This document shows positions 59,788 through 64,000 of a DNA stretch of 64,000 bases, piece by piece; the first letter of the stretch is position 1, and each line of letters starts with the position of its first letter. The translations under genes were made by a program, and so were the position numbers. Under the pieces are notes generated by a model, which saw only the letters and a list, made by a program, of their open reading frames with translations, did no database searches and was not told the DNA's origin. This DNA comes from Acidaminobacter hydrogenoformans DSM 2784 (GTDB lineage: Bacteria; Bacillota; Clostridia; Peptostreptococcales; Acidaminobacteraceae), in the NCBI RefSeq assembly GCF_900103005.1, contig NZ_FMWL01000006.1:116923-180922 (forward strand), read 5' to 3'.

Positions 59788-61296
59788 CTATTCAATAACA
59801 AAGCTGCCGATGGACGTTTTAATCGTCAACGCATCCAAAATCAACGCCTTAGCAACCTGCAGCCCATTATACACTTCAAAAGCCTTAGGCTCCGACAAAG
59901 GCGCTTCCTCAATCTCATCGAACGATGCCTTGATCTTTTTCAAAGCAGCCTCAAGAACTTCGCTGTGCTTCACCAAAGGAAGAGCAGAATCAAAAATCTC
60001 GCAAAGCGCAAATTTTGAAATACCCGCCTGACCAGAGGACGCATTGGTTTTCGGCGACGCCTTATAATTCGCAAGTATTCTGCGTTTCGGAGCCTCCACA
60101 TCCAGTGTCCTTAAGATCCTTTCACTCAACGCCATGCATTCCAACAGCGAATTGCTTGCCAACCGATTAGCGCCATGAAAGCCTGTCCCTGCCGTTTCTC
60201 CCGTGACAAAAAGTCCTTTGATAGCCGTTGAACCGACGCTGTCCGCCATGACACCACCCATGTGATAGTGCTCCACAGGTTCTACAGGGATAGGCGTCAC
60301 CCTGGGATCAATGCCATTTTCCACGCAAACCTTGTGTATGTTCGGAAATCTGGTTTCAAAAAATCCGGCACTGAGATGCCTGACATCAACAAAGACCTTT
60401 GATCCGGCACACATCTGGTCATGAATTGCCTTGGCAACAACATCCCGCGGCGCCAGCTCCATCAATGGGTGAAGACCCTTCATGAAACGCTTGCCGTCAC
60501 TGTTAATCAAAAATCCGCCTTCCCCTCTGACTGCCTCAGAAATCAGAAAATAGCCACCCGCTTTTAGCTTAAATGCCGTGGGATGATACTGGATATAAGC
60601 GGCATCTCTCAATGGAACACCTGCTCTTAGCGCCATTGCGAGGCCATCACCCGTGACAACGGGCGCATTGGTCGTTCTTGAAAACCAGCCCCCAATACCG
60701 CCCGTCGCAAGGACAACTGTATTTGAAGCCACACAATGCATCTCACCGTTCATCCAGTAGGAGACTCCCAAGATCCCATAATCATCAGAGATCAGATCTA
60801 CAGCAAAGGCATGCTCCAGGACATCGAGATTTTCACGATCTTCAACTTGCCTGATCAAAGCCTCCATCAGCGCCATCCCAGTTGTATCCCGCGAATGTAC
60901 GATTCGTCGCTTTTTATGTCCGCCCTCCATAGTCATGTTCAATTCGTTGCCTTCATTTTTATCAAAGTCTACCCCATAGACGATCAGGCGGCTCAGAACG
61001 CTTTCACTTTCGCTGATCATTGCCTTTACAACGCGCAAATCATTGACATAGGCGCCGGCTGCCAGCGTATCTTCAATGTGGCCGCTAAGTTCTCCATTCA
61101 GCGTCAATGCTACGCCACCCTGAGCAAGCTGACTGTTGCAGACAGATAAACTGTCCTTTGAAAGAACGAGCGCTTTATAATGCCGGGGCAGTCCTGCAGC
61201 TAAATACAGTCCACTGACACCCGCCCCAATAATCACGACGTCATAGTAAGGTGACGCCTCATCCAGAACGACCTCCGTCAAGTATCTCCTAATCAT
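59788..61296 (-). CDS. nadB: L-aspartate oxidase
   Basis: 502 residues. FAD motif YDVVIIGAGVSGLYLAAGL, SQLAQGGVAL, RRIVHSRDTTGMAL, QYHPTAFKL, EAVRGEGGFL and GETAGTGFHGANRLASNSLLE are NadB motifs. The C-terminal helical domain is short. It oxidises aspartate to iminoaspartate. It overlaps nadA by 8 nt. In an anaerobe the acceptor is probably fumarate. Confidence 0.96.
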   Translation of the reverse strand: MIRRYLTEVVLDEASPYYDVVIIGAGVSGLYLAAGLPRHYKALVLSKDSLSVCNSQLAQGGVALTLNGELSGHIEDTLAAGAYVNDLRVVKAMISESESVLSRLIVYGVDFDKNEGNELNMTMEGGHKKRRIVHSRDTTGMALMEALIRQVEDRENLDVLEHAFAVDLISDDYGILGVSYWMNGEMHCVASNTVVLATGGIGGWFSRTTNAPVVTGDGLAMALRAGVPLRDAAYIQYHPTAFKLKAGGYFLISEAVRGEGGFLINSDGKRFMKGLHPLMELAPRDVVAKAIHDQMCAGSKVFVDVRHLSAGFFETRFPNIHKVCVENGIDPRVTPIPVEPVEHYHMGGVMADSVGSTAIKGLFVTGETAGTGFHGANRLASNSLLECMALSERILRTLDVEAPKRRILANYKASPKTNASSGQAGISKFALCEIFDSALPLVKHSEVLEAALKKIKASFDEIEEAPLSEPKAFEVYNGLQVAKALILDALTIKTSIGSFVIE

Positions 61297-62200
61297 TTGG
61301 TTTCAACATCCTTAATAAGGCACCCTCTGCGCGAAGCCTAAGACCCTCATCCATCAGGATTTCAGCAACGCCGCCAGACAAAGCTTTTTCAACGTCTTCC
61401 AGGGTAGTTTTCTTCATATTTTGACATACCAGACAATCTGAAAGTAAATGGCATGTCTTTTCAGGCGCTACCTTTTTAAGAGAATGTAAAATCCCCGCCT
61501 CTGTGCCTATGATAAATTCCTGATCCTCGGAATTTGACACATAGTCTATGATTTGAGCTGTACTCCCCATAAAATCAGCGAATCCCCAGACCGTAGGGTT
61601 ACACTCAGGATGCATCAAAACCTTAGCGCCCGGATGCGCTTCAACAGCCTTTTTGACATCCTCTGCTTCAACACGTTCATGGGTAATGCAGAAGCCCTCC
61701 CAGAGAATGATCTCCTTCTCAGGCACCTGCTCAGCAACAAATGTGCCAAGGTTTCGGTCCGGCACAAAAATGACCTTCTCCTCCTTCAGCCCCTTAACTA
61801 ACGAGACGGCATTGGATGAGGTACAACACAAATCACTCAAAGCTTTAACCTCTGCAGATGTGTTTACATACGCCACCACCGGAACACCCGGATACTTCTC
61901 CTTAAATGCCTTTAAGTCTTTAGGCTGTACCATATCCGCCATTGGACATCCTGCGTCAGGATTCGCCAAAATCACCCTTTTTGACGGATTGAGAATCTTT
62001 GCACTTTCCGCCATAAAATGAACCCCGCAGAAAATAATACAGTCCTTATCTGTCGTTTGGGCATACTTAGCCAGCATATAGGAATCACCGACAATATCAG
62101 CAATATCCTGAATCTCAGGAATTTGATAATTATGCGCCATGATCAGCGCATTTTTTTCTGCTTTTAACTTTTTAATTCTTTCGATCAACAATACTGACAC
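61289..62200 (-). CDS. nadA: quinolinate synthase
   Basis: 303 residues from the GTG at VSVLLIERIKKLK, with AAAGGA about 12 nt upstream; an in-frame start 18 codons earlier would give an unusual N-terminus. NALIMAHNYQIPEIQDIADIVGDS, IIFCGVHFMAESAKIL, the cluster cysteines in CCTSSNA, HPECNPTV and SDCLVCQNMKKTTL, and GTEAGIL are NadA motifs for the [4Fe-4S] enzyme. Confidence 0.95.
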   Translation of the reverse strand: MSVLLIERIKKLKAEKNALIMAHNYQIPEIQDIADIVGDSYMLAKYAQTTDKDCIIFCGVHFMAESAKILNPSKRVILANPDAGCPMADMVQPKDLKAFKEKYPGVPVVAYVNTSAEVKALSDLCCTSSNAVSLVKGLKEEKVIFVPDRNLGTFVAEQVPEKEIILWEGFCITHERVEAEDVKKAVEAHPGAKVLMHPECNPTVWGFADFMGSTAQIIDYVSNSEDQEFIIGTEAGILHSLKKVAPEKTCHLLSDCLVCQNMKKTTLEDVEKALSGGVAEILMDEGLRLRAEGALLRMLKPND

Positions 62201-62280
62201 TTTATGTACACATCCTTTGGTTGTATAATCAGGTGTCTTGTCACCCTGCCGCAAAAAAATGGCTGGCTTTTTGCCATCCT

Positions 62281-62802
62281 TTATAAATGAATAAATCCTC
62301 GTTCTCTCAATTTAGATTCAATTATATCATATACGCCGCTATTTGGAACCTCAATAGTATGATAATGCTTTCCATCAGTCAAAGAAGCCAGCGGCATTGC
62401 ATCAGAAGCTTTTACTTTCTTGATGAAATCCTCAAGATCCGAACGGCTGTTGATCATGAGCGCCACGACAATCTCCCCATAAACAGGATGCTCAACCATA
62501 ACATCAATGATTCTGCCACCATACTCCACAATTATTGACAGCTCTTCCTCCAAAGCCGCCAGTCCACTGTGAACCGACTGCAGCGTCCTTATGTGGACAC
62601 CACGACGTGGTTTAGGAATCAGGTAGCCATTTGACGTTGAGACAATCTGAAGGCCAGAAGCTCGCAAAACAGCAATATCCTGAACAATCACCTGACGACT
62701 GACCTCGAATCGCTTCGCCAAGCTCGAGCCCGTAACCGCTTCCTCACTTTCCTGAAGTAAAGCTGCAATTTTTATACGTCTTTCTTCTGTCAACAACAAC
62801 AC
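62281..62802 (-). CDS. niaR: niacin-responsive repressor NiaR
   Basis: 173 residues. N-terminal HTH_11 (RRIKIAALLQESEEAVTGSSLAKRFEVS, in part SGSSLAKRFEVSRQVIVQDI-like) and the 3H domain with its metal-binding histidines: LQSVHSGLAAL, VEHPVYGE and DGKHYHTIEVP. NiaR represses NAD biosynthesis and uptake when nicotinate is plentiful. It heads the nad operon and is probably autoregulated. Confidence 0.95.
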   Translation of the reverse strand: MLLLTEERRIKIAALLQESEEAVTGSSLAKRFEVSRQVIVQDIAVLRASGLQIVSTSNGYLIPKPRRGVHIRTLQSVHSGLAALEEELSIIVEYGGRIIDVMVEHPVYGEIVVALMINSRSDLEDFIKKVKASDAMPLASLTDGKHYHTIEVPNSGVYDIIESKLRERGFIHL

Positions 62803-62822
62803 CTCACATCAGTATTTAATCA

Positions 62823-62873
62823 AAGAAGCTGACGAACTCAGCCTTTATAAAAAACTGTTACCGTCAACTTCTT
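62823..62873. promoter_or_regulatory. inverted repeat between gntR-type gene and niaR
   Basis: AAGAAGCTGACG (62823-62834) and CGTCAACTTCTT (62862-62873) pair over 12 bp with one wobble. It may be a weak terminator for the upstream GntR gene or a NiaR operator; no T-run of note. Confidence 0.45.
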
Positions 62874-62888
62874 GTTCACCCTTAAATT

Positions 62889-63566
62889 TTATCTTTGATC
62901 CAAAGTTATATTTCTTGTTCGATCCACATTAGCACGTGAATTGGAAATATGCTTTGTAATAGATTCAACGGCACGTTCCTCATCCCTGCTGATAAAAGCT
63001 TCCAGGATCGTTCTATGCTCCGCCAGGGCTTTGTCCATTCTTCCTTCAACCCTGAGAGAAGCATTTCTCGTCGATTTGATAAACAATTGAAAATCCTTAA
63101 GCAGATGTTCCAAATAACGACTTTTAGTAGCGTGATATATGGTCTCGTGAAAAATAGTATTCAATTCAAAGAACTTATCAACGTCCTGCTTCGCGGCATA
63201 AAACTCCATGAGCTCAAAAATCTCTCTCAACTGATCCAGCTCAGCTTTTTCCATACGATGAACAGACCATTTCGCGGCGATAGCCTCTATAGCAAGCCTG
63301 ATAGTATAAATGTCGCCTATATCCTGATCCGTAATGCCTTTTACAATGACACCTCTGTTGGGCAGATTCTCAACCAAGCCATCCAGCTCAAGCTGCTTTA
63401 GAGCCTCTCTGACAGGTGTTCTGCTCACACCGAGCTCGTCAGCCAGCTTAGCTTCTACAATCTTTTCTCCAGTAACGTACTTTCCACTTAAAATATCATC
63501 TCTGACACGATCAAAAATAATTGTGGTTAATGATCTATTTTCCTTTTTCTGATCAAATATATCCAT
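62889..63566 (-). CDS. GntR family regulator (FadR/FCD class)
   Basis: 225 residues from the ATG preceded by GGGGGA. The GntR winged helix (IIFDRVRDDILSGKYVTGEKI, ADELGVSRTPVREALKQLELDGL) is followed by the all-helical FCD ligand domain with metal-type histidines (FHETIYHATKSR, AEHRTILEAFISRD). FCD regulators sense organic acids. It lies upstream of niaR in the same direction with an 86-nt gap; no catabolic partner is visible. Confidence 0.93.
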   Translation of the reverse strand: MDIFDQKKENRSLTTIIFDRVRDDILSGKYVTGEKIVEAKLADELGVSRTPVREALKQLELDGLVENLPNRGVIVKGITDQDIGDIYTIRLAIEAIAAKWSVHRMEKAELDQLREIFELMEFYAAKQDVDKFFELNTIFHETIYHATKSRYLEHLLKDFQLFIKSTRNASLRVEGRMDKALAEHRTILEAFISRDEERAVESITKHISNSRANVDRTRNITLDQR

Positions 63567-63679
63567 ATGAGGTCCCCCATTAATTGTATGTACACTCTGA
63601 TTTATTTTAACATTAGTTTTGTAGGTAAGCAACTATACATAAAAAAAGGGGCTGTTGCATAATAGTCCCGAATAGAAGG

Positions 63680-63722
63680 GACAGATGGAAATCAATTTTT
63701 GATGACCATCTGTCTTTTTTAG
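63680..63722 (+). terminator. hairpin terminator inside the IS left end
   Basis: GACAGATGG (63680-63688) / CCATCTGTC (63706-63714) followed by TTTTTT. Upstream of the transposase it would block readthrough from outside. Confidence 0.8.
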
Positions 63723-63782
63723 TTCAAAAAAATTAATCAGGACCGGCTCCAAGAGCCAGTCCCGATAGGGTATAATTGATTT

Positions 63783-64000
63783 ATGCAGAACCAAATAACC
63801 CTAAATCATAATACCCCGAAAGTCCACTTTTGGCAACTGCCTATGAATTTTAGTGTGGGCACATTAATACCAGAAGATAGCAAGGTCAGACTGGCGTGCA
63901 AAATTATCGAAAGGATGGATTTAAGCACAATATCAAGCACCAAGCCTCAAAAAGGCAGAAAGCCAGCCGTTGATCTCGTCAACTTCCTAAAAATTATTCT
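63783..64000 (+). CDS. IS1182 family transposase, N-terminal part
   Basis: At least 72 residues from the ATG: QITLNHNTPKVHFWQLPMNF, then SVGTLIPEDSKVRLACKIIERMDLS. This is the N-terminal pattern of IS1182-family DDE transposases. It runs off the right edge, so integrity is unknown. Confidence 0.8.
   Translation, partial: MQNQITLNHNTPKVHFWQLPMNFSVGTLIPEDSKVRLACKIIERMDLSTISSTKPQKGRKPAVDLVNFLKII

Larger units (their letters stand above)
63648..64000 (+). mobile_element. IS1182-type insertion sequence, left end (partial)
   Basis: The element appears to begin at GGGGCTGTTGCATAATAGTCC (about 63648), the kind of terminus seen in IS1182-group elements, and contains the start of the transposase. The right end is outside the window. 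Confidence 0.72.

Overview
The window reads as the chromosome of an anaerobic, low-to-mid GC member of the Clostridia (Firmicutes). Evidence: T-box leaders on metG and serS, RecU, RicT, AbrB, DarA and RNase M5, a rubrerythrin / desulfoferrodoxin / rubredoxin oxygen-defence set, a hybrid-cluster protein, two apparent selenocysteine genes and two sigma-54 promoters. Genus is not assigned; the content is of the kind found in amino-acid-fermenting clostridia. No rRNA, tRNA, CRISPR array or prophage was seen. Only the extreme right edge carries a mobile element.

Layout. 1-5.3 kb: the N-terminal part of a DhaL/DegV fusion, a padR-DUF1700-DUF4097 envelope operon, a long inverted repeat, and an SPFH/NfeD pair. 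5.5-9.1 kb: a compact Tat cluster (tatA-tatA-tatC) that ends in its own likely passenger, a Tat-signal metallo-beta-lactamase-fold protein. 9.4-15.5 kb: a membrane AraC-type sensor regulator overlapping a solute-binding lipoprotein without permeases, then an M3 oligopeptidase. 15.8-19.1 kb: two transporters (YjiH type and OFA-family MFS), each behind a good -24/-12 sigma-54 promoter. 19.2-22.3 kb: btuFCD under a cobalamin riboswitch. 22.4-24.5 kb: a DnaA-box cluster, a CxxC thioredoxin-like gene followed by a paralogue with an in-frame TGA (Cys-Sec), an Lrp regulator and RNase HI. 24.7-29.7 kb: an HD protein, then a seven-gene oxidative-stress operon (winged helix, two rubredoxins, PerR, desulfoferrodoxin, ferritin, rubrerythrin) with a divergent NADH:rubredoxin-type reductase. 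29.8-38.2 kb: a DUF1028 protein, a sulfane-sulfur operon (CoA-disulfide reductase/rhodanese/TusA/DsrE fusion plus CsoR-type repressor), hcp with a ferredoxin and a Crp/Fnr regulator, and a HesB-like selenoprotein with a glutaredoxin. 38.4-56.1 kb: a DnaA-box cluster, then housekeeping genes in the order known from the B. subtilis origin-proximal region (rsmA, rnmV, tatD, metG, abrB, rsmI, trmN6-like, ricT, holB, darA, decarboxylase), with lepB where tmk is often found; aspartate aminotransferase and serS follow. 56.2-63.6 kb: a sigma-region-4-like small protein, murI, the de novo NAD operon niaR-nadA-nadB-nadC with a PTS EIIC-like membrane protein at its end, and a GntR regulator. 63.65-64 kb: left end of an IS1182-type element.

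Regulatory wiring visible in the DNA: a CsoR/CstR-like G/C-rich operator sits in the spacer of two near-consensus promoters (the reductase fusion and the HesB-like selenoprotein). A GTAAC-N4-GTTAC palindrome precedes both hcp and its likely Crp/Fnr regulator. A PerR-like box precedes the oxidative-stress operon. The least ordinary items are the Cys-Sec thioredoxin-like gene, the HesB selenoprotein/glutaredoxin pair tied by its operator to the persulfide locus, the self-contained Tat cluster, and the sigma-54 transporter pair.
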